Assembly: GCF_023856365.1 (NCBI RefSeq)
Contig: NC_064548.1
Coordinates: 24,327,289-24,391,288 of the forward strand
Length of the DNA stretch: 64,000 bases
Direction: 5' to 3'
Source: Brienomyrus brachyistius
Taxonomy: Eukaryota > Chordata > Actinopteri > Osteoglossiformes > Mormyridae
Shown here: in pieces, positions 40,769-55,600 of the stretch
Position numbering within the stretch: position 1 is the stretch's first letter
How the letters are laid out: each line of letters opens with the position of its first letter
The notes under the pieces: model-generated
Database searches by the model: none
Told to the model about the DNA's origin: nothing
Seen by the model: only the letters and a program-made list of their open reading frames with translations
Translations under genes and position numbers: made by a program

Positions 40769-43700
40769 CTGTCAGACACGATGGGGGCACAGAGATGTTC
40801 ACATCGACACGGAGAAGCAGAGACAGTTATGCTCACGCCCCCCCCTGGCCCGACCGGGGATGGCATCGGCTATGACTGCTCCTTCATTAAAAAAGGCTGA
40901 GGTCTTTGGCACTGCTACATGAGCGGTGGGGTGAGGGGGGTCACTGTTATCCTTTATTCCTAGCAGGAGGATGCGGTAGCCGCCCGCCCACTCACGCCAG
41001 CAGCTCCCAGGCAGCCAAAAACAGGTTCATCACCACATTGTTAAACTCCACCCCCCACCCCCCAGGAGAGAAAAACAGCTCTTTTCCAATGACAGCCTGA
41101 GCAGATTCAGCCACAGTAAAACACAACGTTAGTCACCCAAATTTAATCCGCTAAAGGATTGACTGCCATCGTCTCACCGCTATTATTTTTAATTGCATCT
41201 CACAGTCGCTGACATACCCCCCCTCTCCAGCCCCCAACAAGGTCCAGTCTCAGGTCCGGCTTGACAAAAACAGCTTCCCGACCCCCCCGGGGTCCTGCCC
41301 GGCAAGGATGGAATGACAGCCTTCGGGGGTGACAGGGGCAGCAGTGAGGGACAAGCCGCCCATCTCCGGCACACCTCCTGCCGCAGGCTGTCCTTCTTAC
41401 CCCTCCCCCATTATTCACGCTTCGCAGACACCCCCGTGAAGCTGTGAGTCACGCTCCTCACAGCCCAAGCCGCGCGGACTGACACGGGGCGCTCAGACCG
41501 CGGAGCACTGCCGTCTGACGGCTAACCGCCGCCAAAACTGCAAAATGGATGGAGTCACGGGAGATTCGTGATAAACAGCCAAACGTCTGATTCTAACATC
41601 CACGGGAGGTGGGGGGGGGGGGAAATCTACCATTTTTGGGTGCCGCCATTGAACCTGCGACCTGTCCACTACATTAACACGCCAGGGATGATTTACAGAT
41701 TTACGGCGCTGCCGAGTTTCCTCCTCTGCCTCCTTGAGGAGACCATCGCCGGTACCAGGAGCAGATGGCCGGCGTTAGCGACGGACGGGCACGGCCGGCG
41801 AGGCCCGGGGTGCGGGCGCACGAGCGCCGCAGCTGACAGGAGGCGGGGGTGGGGGGGGCGACGGCGAGGAGCCTTGGCCCGGTGTTGATTACCGCGGCCG
41901 CAAGAGCCTCTCACCGGCCCCACTGCTTCACGCCACGACAGCTGGTGATGCCCGGCAGGGCGGCGGCGGCTATTTTTAACCAGGATGCAGCGTGAAGAAG
42001 CACATGGACAAACGGCACGCCGGCGCCATCCAGCCAGCCTCCACCACCCGCCACAGACAGAGCACGCTCCCATCCGCATTTTCACCGGAGTGAATCACCC
42101 CGATTTACCGATACTGCCCTCTGGGGCGGGGGACATACCACCTTGCAGCCCTGGCTCCCGCCACTTGAGCGCTCGACCTCCACGCCACCTGCCGCCCCCC
42201 CCACCACCTCTGCGGTTGCCTGGTGACCAGCACCCTTCCGCTCGCGTCGGTGAAACAACACCATCCCAGCAGGGTAAGAGAAAAAAAAGCCCAGACTCCT
42301 GTCACAAACAACAAAGGCTTCTCTTCCTTCCGCCTTCCCAATTTTCAAAGCAACCTTTAAGCAAACACTCCCTCTCCTTCACATCCTGGGTTACCACATG
42401 TCTCATATTTCCTTCACTTTAGCCGCCCATCTGAAGCCACCGCTGCGTTTTGACACCATCCTGATGCACTTTTCCCTTCTCAATTAAATGAAAACAATTA
42501 AACTCGGAGGACGGAGTAATTAACTTAACGGCGGAGCAGAGGTACTCCCACTTGTTCCTCATTGCAGTGGGATGGGTTGGCTGGATAATGTCAGAAAGGC
42601 TAAAGGTCACCTTCCTCCCTCATAGCCTACCCCCCCCACAGCCATGTTTACAGACATAGACAGGAAATGGCATCTCACGCAGAGAGCCGCGGAGCCTCAA
42701 TGTCGATGGTGTGAAGGTGCTTACATCTATGGATCACGGTGACAAATGTCATGTCTGACTAAAGAGCATAAACAGCAGCCTCACCTTCACGAGAGCAGAG
42801 ATCCGCTGCCGATCGGCGACAGAACCCTGCAATAAGGTCTAATAAAAGACAAATAACATCCAAAGAATTAAACACAAGCCCGGACCATATTTCTTTGTAG
42901 TGTATCACACATATCTTTGAAAAACAGCTTCACACACCATACTACTGCACTCCCTTAATTAAAATGTCAAAGGCTGCTCATTAAAACCAAGAATATTTGA
43001 ATTTTTTATGAAAAATTTTTTTTTTACCTAGCCCACAAAAAAATACCACGAATGACTGACAGCGGATAACGGGTCTCCCCTCTGGGTCACAATCACCTGC
43101 AATTAGCCAAATATTTTGCGCCGGAGCCGCGTGTAATTAATTATTTGTCACCCGATACAATTAAACAATCAAATCATTAATGCGACTGACAACAGACAAG
43201 CACTACTGCACCAAGCATTTGACGACTAATGAATTTCCAAGCCCTCGATACATAAAAATCGGCAACGTGGCAAAACACATAAACCGCATTCTAGAAGGTG
43301 CCGTGAGCCCTCGACACTTTCCAGGTGTCCTTTTCCGGTGGGGCTTGCACCAGGAAACCTTTAGACCTGACATAAAGATTAAACTCAAGACTAAGATGAG
43401 ACCAGCTAATCAACCACTAAGGCACCTGCTGACCAGGTTGGGGGGGTGGGGGTAGGGGGTGTAGCTGTAAACTCTTCATCCTGGCGAAATCAATTTTCAA
43501 TCAGAAAGATGGAGGAGGGCAGACAAGGAGGTCCTGAGTCTCCCATAGGAGGCTGCCGCAGAAACTCACTTCTGTTTTCATTTTAAGTACAAAGTCGAGA
43601 TAAAAGGAGCAGCCGTCCGTCCAAACAGGATTAAGAGAGGAGGGGTGGGCGGCTCGAGATACCTCAGGTCACACAAGCACCCCCCGGCACCTTTCAGATC

Positions 43701-44000
43701 TCCTCTCCAGTTCTGTGAGGAGACTAACAAGCACGCCTGATCAAAGAGTTGATCTTCTGCATAGAGCGTCTTCACAAACCTTTCCACAGCGGCCCAGCCA
43801 CCTAATATGCGTCTATGTGACGGTGATGAGGACCCGTCAAGCCCTGTTCGTTATTGGCTCTCAGGGACGCCTAGCCAACGAGCCAAGTTCCCCTTTCAAG
43901 TCGAGATCCTTCGGACCAAAGCTCCAGCTCCCTGTGACTCCACAGCGAGAGACCTCTTGTCTTCTAATTCCATACCTCTGTCCTTACCGAGACCTAAAGT
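40769..44000. other. Non-coding: presumed BAZ2B 5' intron, part 1
   Basis: No exon recognised. CpG-rich patches at about 41440-41560 and 41750-42000 lie upstream of the first coding exon and could hold a 5' exon or promoter. AT-rich from 42840 to 43180. Confidence 0.35.
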
Positions 44001-44779
44001 TGTGGGGTTTCACACGATTCAGGATCACCAGGAGCCCAAATAAGTCGAGAAGAGGACCGTCTGTATCTCTGTATCTTCGCAACGGATGCTCAAGCAGAAT
44101 TCCTCAGGAAACAGAGAGCCACTTAAACGCGTAAAAAGCTCAGGACATCTGCTCCACCAACGGGTGCAACGTAAACAATCACGCCGAGTCTGGCGAGCCT
44201 CAGAACGCGTCAGTATTTGTCTGGATCAATTCCGAAGATGCAGGCTTGATTCGGGGCATCCGCGCTAACACAGCAAGACAACGAGGCGGCCCAGAGCTCG
44301 TTAGAGAATCACACCCCCGTGTTTTCCGTGTGTTTACTTGCGATTCATTTGCTTGCCTGTTTGTCTGCCCCCCCCCCCCCCCCCCCCCCCAGAGCTGCTT
44401 TGCCATCACTGTGCCCAGTTTACGACAGGAAAGTGGAGACTCAAACCACAGGAAACAAACAAACAGGTTTTGGTGATGTTGTCGTGCATTTCTCAACACA
44501 CATGCATCGTCTGTGAAGGTCTGCGATATATGGCATCATGAGTGTCCCTCACAAAATCCTTAATTCTCACGTCCACAGGGTATATTCTCACTTGAGAGTT
44601 TCTGCATGCTAGAAGGAGCTCTTTTCTTCTAACTTTGAGAGATGTAACAATTCCATCCATCCATCCATCCTCCAACCTCTGGTCAGGGTAGGGCCTGGAG
44701 CCAATCCCAAGCAGACCAGGACACATGGCTCGGGTACACCCTAGACGGGATGATAGTCCCGTGCAGGGAACAGGCAGGA

Positions 44780-44820
<41 letters not shown>

Positions 44821-47800
44821 TATCAAATGCCAATTAGCCTTCATGTCTTTGGACCGTGAGAGGAAACTGGATTACAAAGAGAAGATCCACATGGGAAGAA
44901 CATGCCGACTCCTAAAGCACAGTACAATGCACAACAGAGCGGAAGGATCTGATTATCAGTCACAGGCATTAGGTGGGGTGGCTCAGACAGCGACGGTGAA
45001 AATTGGGGATGTTTTAGCCTTAAGAACCACGCTCAGCTTGGTACCAGAGGATGCTCCACAGCACGGCACTCATACCGGTCTCTCCTCATCCCTGCTGGCC
45101 CACATGACCACACATCTCAGGACAGCAATCACAGACTGGACCCGACAGGCCACTCCTCATCCAGGAGATGACATCATGGGTGGGATGATGTTCCCACAGC
45201 AACAAAGACCATTGCCGTCGTTACCCCGAGCCTTCGGAATCACTTTGCTTTACCCACGATGTTTACAGAGGGGTGCAACCCATCAAAAAACCAAAAAAAC
45301 CTCTAATAAAAAAGAAACTAAAAATCTCACTTATAATGAAATGGGGGGTGAGACCTTAATATATCAGCGATCATGCCATATACTAAGATGATCACGGGAA
45401 GCTCACAGAAAAACCAGCGTAACAACGGGCCTGTTTCGGCAAGGTTCCGTCTATGTGCACGATCGCAGCGACCGCCTCTCATTTCACAAAAACTGAAAAC
45501 AACCTTAAAATGAAATTTAAAATTCCCTGAGTGGCCTTCTTGGAACCCAGAGCTGACCTTTAAAAGAGTAAAAGTGCATCTGATGTGATTCCCAGCTAGA
45601 GCCTAACCCAGTGTCATGAAGAGCCCGAGTTTTAAGTGTCCCAATCTTCCACAATCACTCTTCCAGTTTTGTTTGCACACTTGTGCCCTAGACACGTAAT
45701 GGGACACTCTTCACTCTTCAGATTCTTATCCCAATCCTACAAAAATCAAATGCACTTCACCAGACAATCCCCAGGGAAGAAAGGACAGGCAGCCACACTG
45801 AATATCAGACCCAACGCCCTGTGCCATTTTCATTTTAACCTCTTTACAATTTATCGCTCACTTTACACCCACTGTGTCAGAAGTGAGTTTCTGGAAGAAA
45901 AAAAAAATCTGCTTCATGAATGAATAATAGTCTGCAGTCAATGCTCATTATTTTCAGTCAATCCTTAATAATAGCACTTAGCCCTTGGCCAATTACGGTG
46001 GCTGTAAATGACAGATTGATTTAAATTAAGTCCAATGCCAGTTTATTTATGTTTTACAAAAAAAACACAAACAAGCTGGAACATACTTTATCATTAGAAC
46101 TGAATAATTAAATTCCGTTTTAGGTCTATGGACAAATTGAAAGTCACGCGATACATTGAGTAAACAGTTAAACCTGAAGTGAAAAGGTGAGTAATTATAG
46201 AGCTTGGCTAAGTGGAGTCTAGCGTGTCTAGGGGTCGTGTGCGGCATGGGGGGGGGGGGGCATCAGCCCGCCCACTCGCTGCCGCTCCACGGCCTCCCTG
46301 ATATTTAAGCCATCCTGTTTGCATAAGCATTGAGCCGAGCCTCCTCCGGAGAGAGCCGTATGGTCAGACACACCGCAGGAGCGACCTGTCCGGCTGCACG
46401 AAAGCCACAAAGCCCAGGCCAGATAAAGATGAAAGGAAACCTTCCGCAGCTTCAGTGGGGGGTGGGGAGGACAGACAGACGTGTAGCGTAATGCCTCAGA
46501 GCTGCCAGTCACTAAGCGAGCAGGGCTACACACACTGTTCAGGCACAAAGACACACACACACATGCACACTAACTCACACACACATACACACACACATGC
46601 ATGTCCACACGCACACACACACACATGCATGTCCACACGCACACGTACAGACACACACACACACACACACACTCACACACACACACACTAATTCACACAC
46701 ACATACACAAACACATGCATGTTCACACGCACACGTACAGACACACACGCACACACACATGCAGGCACCCTCATACACACACATTCACGGAGCTTGATCA
46801 CAGCTGGTGTAGCCTGAGGAAAATCTTGCCATTTGTGTCATATTTCAGGAAACGCACTAGTTGAATATTTGCACAGAGACAAGGGGCTCCTGCAGAGAGT
46901 GTCTGAGAAATAATATTAATTAATTACAGTAATTACTTTTCAGGGATTCACAACCAAAAATTATAAACTTTATACGACGGAAAGAGCTTTACGGAAATAA
47001 CACCCTGACGCTGGATGACTTGAAAGCAGATTCCTGTTACGCTAGAGAGCATAAACAGCCATTTTGACAGTTAAAAACCACTAAGTGATCCTTAAATGGT
47101 TTCACAGAGACCCAGACAGCAAGGCTGAAACCAGCACAACATACCGTAATGCGCTGCCTCTTCACACTGCTGCAGGATGTGATGTCATACGGCTCGCTTG
47201 TGCCCCCTAAGACCGTTACACAGAGCACTCCTGGCAGTCGTCACTCGCTGCAGACCCCCTGGACCTCCCTGAAAAACAACGGAGAGCAGGAAAAATAAAC
47301 AACGTCAATGTCGTCAAACACAGCCAGCGACCCCTCCCCCTGCCCAAAGTCAGATACTCAAAAGGAAGGGGGATTTAATTAAATGATAGCGATGTGGCGT
47401 TCGCAACGAGGACGGGCAGCCCTCCTACGGCAGAGCCCCCCCTCCCTGCCCAGACCTGAAGGCCTGGAAGAATCGACCGCTCTGACTTTGAGACGCTGAC
47501 AGATGGAGAATGCAAAGCGAGCGAAGGACGCTGCTCATCCCGGAATGAGAGGCCTCGGAAGATCCTCTCACGCTGGCGTGTGTTCGCACACCGTCGTAGC
47601 GATTCCCCGCAAACGACACCGAGACTTAACCGATACAAGACCAAGCGAGTGGAAGCCAGCTAAAGATGCATAGCGTCGTCTGGTTTAAAAGATCATAATC
47701 ACTTATCATCCCATTAAGTCAGAGGAGAGAAATAAACACTGAATCACAGCAGAGCCGGGGTTTGTCTAACAGCAGTGTCCTTAGTCCACAATAACACCCC

Positions 47801-49188
47801 CCACACAACACTCTGCTCAGTCATCATTAGACGTGTTTGTGTTTACCTATTAAATCCACGCCCTAACAGCAAACTGTTATGTGATAATGAGGGAAACACG
47901 TAAGGGAGTCGTCTCTAAAGATCCGTGTGCTACGACACGTTGACTCCGTTTTTAAGGCAGGGGGTCAAATTTAATTAAAGCAGCACATGGAAATGTGACG
48001 TTTGTGACACAAAGTGACACAATGGGGCGATCTGTGTTCGGGCCGGACCAGCCTCGGCCAACCGCCCTCCTGGGCACATTCCTGCTTTTGTAAGCGAGCC
48101 TCTTAATTCCTGGTCCTGGGTCAGCCTCGGGCCGCCCCGGAGGCCGAGCGGAAATGTGGATTTAAATCTCCCCGTTTAGGGTTCCGGCAGACTCGCTGCT
48201 GTTCCGTCAGCAGAACGGGCTTTCAGGCGGGGAAGCGTGGGAGGGGGGCAGCGAGAGGCGAGGCGGAGCCTGCGTTACCACGACGATAGCAGTAACATTA
48301 CATGGGATAGGGGACAGCAGCTGCTAGACACATAAAGACAGACAGACAGACACAAAAACACACACACAGCCGCACACGCAAACATACTGTATACACACAC
48401 AGACCCGCAGACACATACGATATTTAACGTGCTTTTTTAGGCCTATGGTCTAACACCCTAAGCTATACGTGCACTCAAAGAAACCAGAACAGGACGTGAC
48501 AAAAAAGGAACAAGCTGACCTTCTGATTTTTGGTAGAGCCGCCACAGAAGCTGACTCACTGCGGATCGTGTGGCAAAAACAGCAGTTAACGGCAGTAACC
48601 GCCAGCTGCCCTCCACTGCACTTCCGGGTGCTAATGAGCCAATCGTGGCCCGGACACCAGCAGCGGTCGCGAATCCCCGCCGGCTGGGAGATGGGTTTAC
48701 GCGGGAACAGGGAGAGGCATAGGGAGCCCCCTCCCTCTCCGGAACCTCCGGCAGTGCCTGAGCGGGAGACCGCAGGAGGGAGGTGGCTGAAGACCTGGAT
48801 CGGGGCTGTTCTCTCACATCGGTGAAGGAATATATGAAAGACTATAGTCCTCATAACAGAGTTAGGGAGCCAAGAAGGTAACCAGTGAGAAGCAGTTTGG
48901 ACCTGTGAGTGACTGACACTGACAGTCCCGCAAACTGAACCCAAACCTGAAGCTGCATAACTTTGGACAAAAACAATGGATGGAGAATAGTGAAACAAAC
49001 AACACGAACACTATTGCCCAGAAGCGACCGGTCCTGACCGGTCCCGACAGCACAGCCTAACGCACTGGGACTGGATCACTGCCGATCTGATTCGGCCCCC
49101 ACACACACCTGGGCCTCACCTGCCAAAGACAGATGTCCTGCATAGATCCATCTTAGCTAAAATTATATTATAGGAGTATATATTTAAT

Positions 49189-49224
<36 letters not shown>

Positions 49225-52200
49225 CCGTTTTCCATTAAAGTGCCAGAATTATACACTTCATAATTAAACTGAAATTAACCTCGCAGAAAAGTCCCCCCAC
49301 ACACACACAGGAGAATGGAGCAGTCAGCTGCACTTGACACGTGCTGTCAACAACACAACAGAGTGCGTGGTTTTGTGCTGGGGGGGGGGGGGGTTCCTAC
49401 CACCGCCCACCACTAACCCCCCCCCCCCCCCCCCCCCGACACATCGAAACCCCTCCGCCGTCACGTTACACATCCGCTCGCCGCCGCCCCGCAGCCCCCC
49501 ATCTCGCCGTCATGTCACACATTATTCGCCGTGTACCCCGCGGTTGAGTCAGAAGCCTTCGTCTGCGCTGATTACAGTTATAAAACTCATTAAACGCCTC
49601 TCAAATAGAGCCAGAAAAATGAACTACCAAAAAAAAAACATTTAAGGTGCATCAGCCCGCAGAGGACAGAATGCGGGGCTGACAGCAAAGGATGGAACAA
49701 AGTCACAGCCGAGCGAGAATGTAAATGCAAAGCGCACTTTGCGGGGATTCGGCACCGGCGACCCCCCCGGTATCCGACACCGCGGCCGGTTCCCTGACGC
49801 CCTCGCCCCCCCGGCAGCGCCCGCAAATCCTGCACTTACTATCCTCGCCCTGAATGTCAGCCCCAGCTCACACCTTGGAGGAATTCTTCACTTCTTATTC
49901 ATGCAACAGAAGTGTGTGATATTTCTTTTTTACACACCATCCCGGTGGCTCTCCTGCCATCACAGCCGTATTCCCGCCCCATATAGCGCCCACCAGCTGC
50001 CACCCCCACCTCAAGGTCCGTGCCCTTCTCCAATGGAAATAAAACGAGAATTGGTAAATATGCCAGCTTCGTTTCAGCCTCCTGACGCCGTAATCAAACC
50101 CCAAACCCATCGCAATGAAACCGGGGCGGTGATAAATGAACCCCAAGCGCCTCGGGTGCGAGAAGCGCGAGGGTCCCCAGATCGGCGCACCATGACGTCA
50201 CGGCGGCTCGTATTTCCCACAATCCCCCTCTCTCCAGCACGGGAGTCAGGGAGTCCAAGCGCACAAGCTCATCTCATCCTCTTTATGCCCTACAGAAGAA
50301 TATCCAGAAATAAAGAGAAATTGAGGGGGGGGGCAAACATGAAACATGCAACGTAGACGTTCAATTTGCCAGCGCTGGAAAAGCTAAACGATTCCCTGAT
50401 CCTTTGTACAGAAGGGGAATTGAGTGACTGCGAGCAAAGCACCAGAATAGAAACAAGGCCGTCAATCAACTTAGCGGCGATCGTGCCGGAGACGTCATAT
50501 GCAATCCGTCCGGGGAGGGGAGCGCCGGCCCGGCGGGGGGTGCCACGCTGCAGGGAGTCCGCGAAACACCCCCGAAATTAATTAGGGGGGCGATCGGATC
50601 GTAGAGCGCAGCCGCGGTGCCTTCACGTTTCACACAGCCACCCGGATTCTTCGCCGAACTATTTTTATTTTGATGAATGTGCGGAGAAAATAACTCATTT
50701 TCTCCTTGCCTCCAAGACATCTTCGGGAGAGCTTCTCGTCGCCAAATTAATACTCACATCATCCTAGTTAGCGCATCTCCTCACTTCACCCCCAAAATAC
50801 TTCTTAAATGTGCATTTTCACCTTTTAAATTTGTTTATACATACCATTTTGCAACATTATCTGTCATGCCAATACAAACTGTTATTCAGTTTCAAATAAC
50901 ATACATCTCAATGGATATATTCAGTCAGAGCCTCCCTTTCCCAAAACAGTACGAAGTGGAGCTTTGACTGGAATGGGGTTAGGGTTAGTCACAGTCGAAG
51001 CCACACACACACACACACGTGTCTAAATTCAGCGTAAACACAAAGACACTGATTCAGAAACAGATGGAGACTGACATACACACACATAAATGTGGGATGA
51101 AACCGGCTAGAAACAGACAGACAGACAGGACACACACACACACGCGGAGGGCAAGCAGGAAGACAAACAAAATATCATGCCAAGGCTAGCTAATGCCCAG
51201 TTACTACGGCGTAAAGCCTTCACTGTAAGGCCCTGCACTGAGTAGCGCGCGTGCACACACACACACACATGCACACACAGTCACAGCATTTCCTTTCACA
51301 GCATTTGGGAGTCTGGAACGGAGACAGCGCATCTTCCTACTCTGATGTAAACACAGTGGGTGATCTTTAGCAAATGATTAAAATAAGCTTTTGACCTTTA
51401 AAAACAGTAATGACAGAATCTGGAAACTTGTGTCTTAAGTGGGAACCCGGGCAACTACATACAGGACAGATTTTATAGTTTATTTAAAACTAGTAACACT
51501 TTATATCCATCCATCCATCCATCCATTTTCTACGCCTGCCTGTCCCAGCTGCAGGATTATACTTAATAATTTAAGTATAATTATTAACAACCCGTAAAGC
51601 ACATTGGTGCAAAGCAAGCGCAGGTCTGAATCACGAATGAGTCGGGTGAAGTAGCCCAAACACCCCTGACCGCTCCTGGAGCTCCTATATATGTCCTGTC
51701 CCACAAGCAAGGCTTTCCTTTGATTTATGCACCAACAGACTCTGATACCAAATCAGACTGGTACCAGGTTATACCACCTTACAACCAAAAACTGACATCC
51801 TTGACATCAGGATTACACCATTATAAGACCAAAGAGTGAAACACCTGACGCAGTTACATCTGAAAAGATTTGTGTTATATAGTTTTGTTTTACTTCCGAA
51901 ATGTATGAACCGCTGTCCGCCCTTATCCCCTGGGGCGTGTTCTGTGTAGCGAACACTGCATAGTGAGAGAGTGAACAAGTGGGCATTTCGCTCACAGCCT
52001 CTGTGCATGAGCTCCTATGTGTGTGGAAGAGCCTGCATGCTTGTAGACTTTGAGCTACTAAGAGGATGACTCTCAGGGCCGGTGGGGGGAGTCGGTGGAG
52101 GCCAAAACATGATGGGGGGGGTGGGGGGTAGGAGGAGGAGCTAGCTGAGAAGCCCTGGAGAGCGGTAATGGCAGGCAGGCAGAATCAGTAGCGCCAGCCA

Positions 52201-52370
52201 GTGGACCACAGGTAGCATGTTCGGGATCCGCCCCTACCGCGCGTCCCTGCATTTTTCCATTTGCATCCACGCGACGGTATCTGCCAAGCGCGTGTTTAAG
52301 CAGCCCTGATTACCGGCAGCAAGCTCACACACAGCCAGGGGAGAGAGGGCACCTCACTGACAGACATACA
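44000..52370. other. Non-coding: presumed BAZ2B 5' intron, part 2
   Basis: No exon recognised. Holds a C23 run (44368-44390), an inverted ATGG-tail repeat (44651-44790) followed by (ac)n at 44783-44817, a CA-rich array (46540-46790), (ac)n at 49191-49222, G/C runs at about 49380 and 49417-49437, and CA stretches at 51002-51300. Confidence 0.4.
46540..46790. repeat. CA-rich compound array with catgcatgtccacacgcac spacers
   Basis: CA runs broken by repeated atgcatgt(c/t)cacacgcac and acgtacagacacac spacers, giving a higher-order array of about 70-100 bases. Translations in all frames are artefacts. Confidence 0.9.
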
Positions 52371-52375
52371 GACGG

Positions 52376-52612
52376 TATTAAATCTGCAGTACACGGGGTA
52401 TGGCCTCATGCCTCCAGGATTGCTGGTTCGAATCCCACCCCTGCTGTCTGTCTGCAGTATGTATGTTCTCTCCAAGTCACATGGAGTTCCACTGGAGACC
52501 CACATTTCTCCTGCAGTTATGTTGAATGGTGCCTTAGAATAGGGGATCCAGGCCCCTCACAACCTTAACTGGGATAAGCGGCTAGAATATGGATGGATGG
52601 ATGGATACGTAT
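52376..52612 (+). mobile_element. SINE-like retroelement with ATGG tail
   Basis: A perfect RNA polymerase III B box, ggttcgaatccc (52425-52436), with a plausible A box (tatggcctcatg) 30 bases upstream. The 3' end is ttaactgggataagcggcta followed by (ggat)n at 52589-52606. Confidence 0.6.
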
Positions 52613-55600
52613 TTATATTAGAGGGCAATTCCATCCCAAACCAATATTCCCCCTTTTCGTCTGATCAGCTGATTCACTGTGAATACAAAGGGGGGCAGAT
52701 TTCACTAAGGAGACCCCACCAACCTCTGACCGATATTTAGCAAAAGAATATCACAGCACCATCTCGCACCCCAGACCACCGCCTTCTGCCAAATAGTGGG
52801 TTCACCCTCGCTCATTTGGAGAAAGCTCCTCCTCGAACTCCCCCTTTCTTCAGTTTCCCACAGAGAGTCGGTCTTTCAGAAGTTGGGGAGGGGGGGGTGG
52901 GGGGTGACAGTCTAATGTAATGCCGATATTCACAGAGGAAGCGTGTAAAACTACCAACACACCCAGAGAGTAACAAAGACCAAATAAACACCAGTGGCAT
53001 CCTATCCAGGCTGCCCCCCCCATCTGCTGCTTCCTGGAATGGGCTCCAGGCTCGGGTCACTGTGACCCCACACTTGGTGGAAGGATAATAAATGTCTGCA
53101 TCGGATTCTTAGCGCTGAGTGTCGGCGGAGTTACCTATTAATATAATCCCCCCCCCCCCCATATCAGCGAAGCACGCTGCCCGCGTTTCCCACGCCCAGG
53201 GAAGGGGGCACAGGAACGTCGCCAAACTCCCCCAGAGAACGGGGACAGACGTTCACACGCGGTGGAGACCCGAGGACGGGAACCCAGGCACAGCGCCTCG
53301 GAATGCAGGCATCCCTGGGAGGACTTGGTTTGCTGCAGGAGGACAGTGGATGCATAACAATGAGAGCCGCTAATGAAATCAAGGAGCGACCTGAAATACA
53401 TACATATTAAACCGGCACCTTCCTCTCATTCTCACTGCCTCGTTTGTCCACCCCCCCACCACCCCTCCCTGCAGCCTGACCTTTCAGTATTTTATCTCGC
53501 CTTGAATTTCATCGCTTTAAGCCTACAATTAATAGTTGCAAGTTCTGGCTTCATTGTGGCCATTTGAGCATGGAGTTGGGGGGGGGGGGGGGGGGGGGTG
53601 TCGTCTACATCGGTGCAGATGCTGGAAACCTGGCCGTCAGGCCCAGACCCCCTGACAGTTCGGCCCGGAAGCGACTGCGGCCCACAGGCTCGGCTGCTGA
53701 AGGAGGCCGTGGGCTGCCAGCTTTTAATCATGTCCAAGCCAATGTTAAACATTTGCTGGATCTTCTTTACCCACGGCTGAGCATTTTAACCAGCCAAGGT
53801 AATCTATAACGGGTAGGGGTCAGCACCTGGGGGGGGAGGGGGGCAGTTAAAAAAGATCCCAATTATCTCACAGAGCAAATACAACAAAAGCCAGCAAGAC
53901 AACTCACTAATGGCCAGACGGGGACCATCATGGTCACGTTTCAGGGCGCCCGGGTGTGTGGTTTGGGGGGTAGAAGCTCACACGAGGGGCACCACAAGGA
54001 GGCAAATTAGTCACGGGAATCTCCTGGGTTCTTCCAGCATTCCGCAAACACACAGGACCCCGGGGGGGCAGAATGCCGGCCCCCCCTCAGGATGCGTCGC
54101 CCACACAGGCTGTGGCGCTGGAACAGTGAGGCCTGTGCAAGGTGTGTACGTGCGACAGCACCCACGTTTGCTCCAGAAGTGACGGCGGAATTTAAGTGGG
54201 CGACTTGCAAACTGGATGAGCAGCAGAGTGACGAGTACTGATCCAGCAACCACGTGGTGTGGCTGAGGAAATGGCAGAAGACAGCGGAGGACAGGACCAC
54301 AGAGGTCCAAACAGGACAATACAGGACACAAGTCACTTGAAGGATAAAAGAAAAAACCTCCAGAAGGATGCAGACAGTGGTCAGAGCGCAGTGCCGAGAG
54401 CACCCCTCTCTGCCGCCCTCCACAGGCCACCCTAGGCATTACAGCTCCACCTGCCCCGCCACGTCTCTCTCTCTCCCCAACAAGGCCACTGTCACGCTTC
54501 TCAAAATGCCTCATAAACAATAGAAACGGGGGCAGGGAGCCCTTCTGGAGGGGGGGATCAGCGCTCACGAGACAAGCTGACGGAGCACGGGAGGGGGCGG
54601 GGGTGGGAGGGGGCACGCGACTCTCCCCCCCTGACAGAGAGCCCATCTGCCATGGAGGCGCGGAGCCGATGGCGTGCCGGCATTCCACGAGGCGGCGTTC
54701 ACCTTGGCCTCACCTCCGTGCCGCACGGCACCGCTGATGGGACCGGAGCGGCGTCTTCGCCAGGCGCCGCGGGCTGGCCGGCCACTCCCCATCTGGGAAA
54801 GCTGCAGGGGGGGGGGCCGCCACGACGATCCCGCTGTGGGCCACGCGCGTATGTGTGTGTGTTTGCGTACGTGCGCCACGTCGCAGACAGTGATGGGAGG
54901 TGTGAGCTTTATTAAGGAGATGGTAGAGGAGTACGTTGAAAAACAGAAGATGTCATTTTAATCAGGAAGGAGGGTCGGGCCTGCAGTTTATGAGAGCCAG
55001 GATCTCTGTGTGTGTCTCTACGTGTGTGATGGACCCTGGCAGGTGAGAGTAGCGGAGAGGCCTCCCCACCCCCCCCCAGCCTCTGCAGCGTCGAGGGGAG
55101 CATGAGCATCTGGACCAAACGAACGGCACCTGAAGAAAATTCTATTCACCCCCCCTCCCCTTTCCAGACCATCTGCACACTAAACCACAGAGAGCCACTT
55201 ACAGGCCCCCCTCGTGGCCGCTTCCGGGGGCACGGTGCTCAGATGCCCCCCCCCACCCCATGACCTTTCACCCTGTCTCTTGATTGGGCTCAGACTGGCA
55301 TGGAGACGGGCCCTGTAGCTGACGTTCGACACACAGGGAAGGACATGTCAGCCGTCTCACGCGGCTGGTATCCAACCCAGCGGTCTCCCCAAACCACGCT
55401 GCCATGTCCGCAGAACAAGCTGTAAGTCTAAACAAGAACTTACTTTTAGTTTACACATACTGCATCACACATAGCTTGTTTTAATGCTATACCTATTTAA
55501 ACAGACTAGGACAGAAGGTCAGCATGAATAATGGCAGATTGTGAGGACTTGGGTTCAGTTCAGGTTAAATCTGCAGCCTCCGCTGAGCACATGGCCCCCT

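Noticed and set aside
49739..50356. 205-residue plus-strand open frame
   Set aside because: No domain or codon bias seen; composition follows local GC content.
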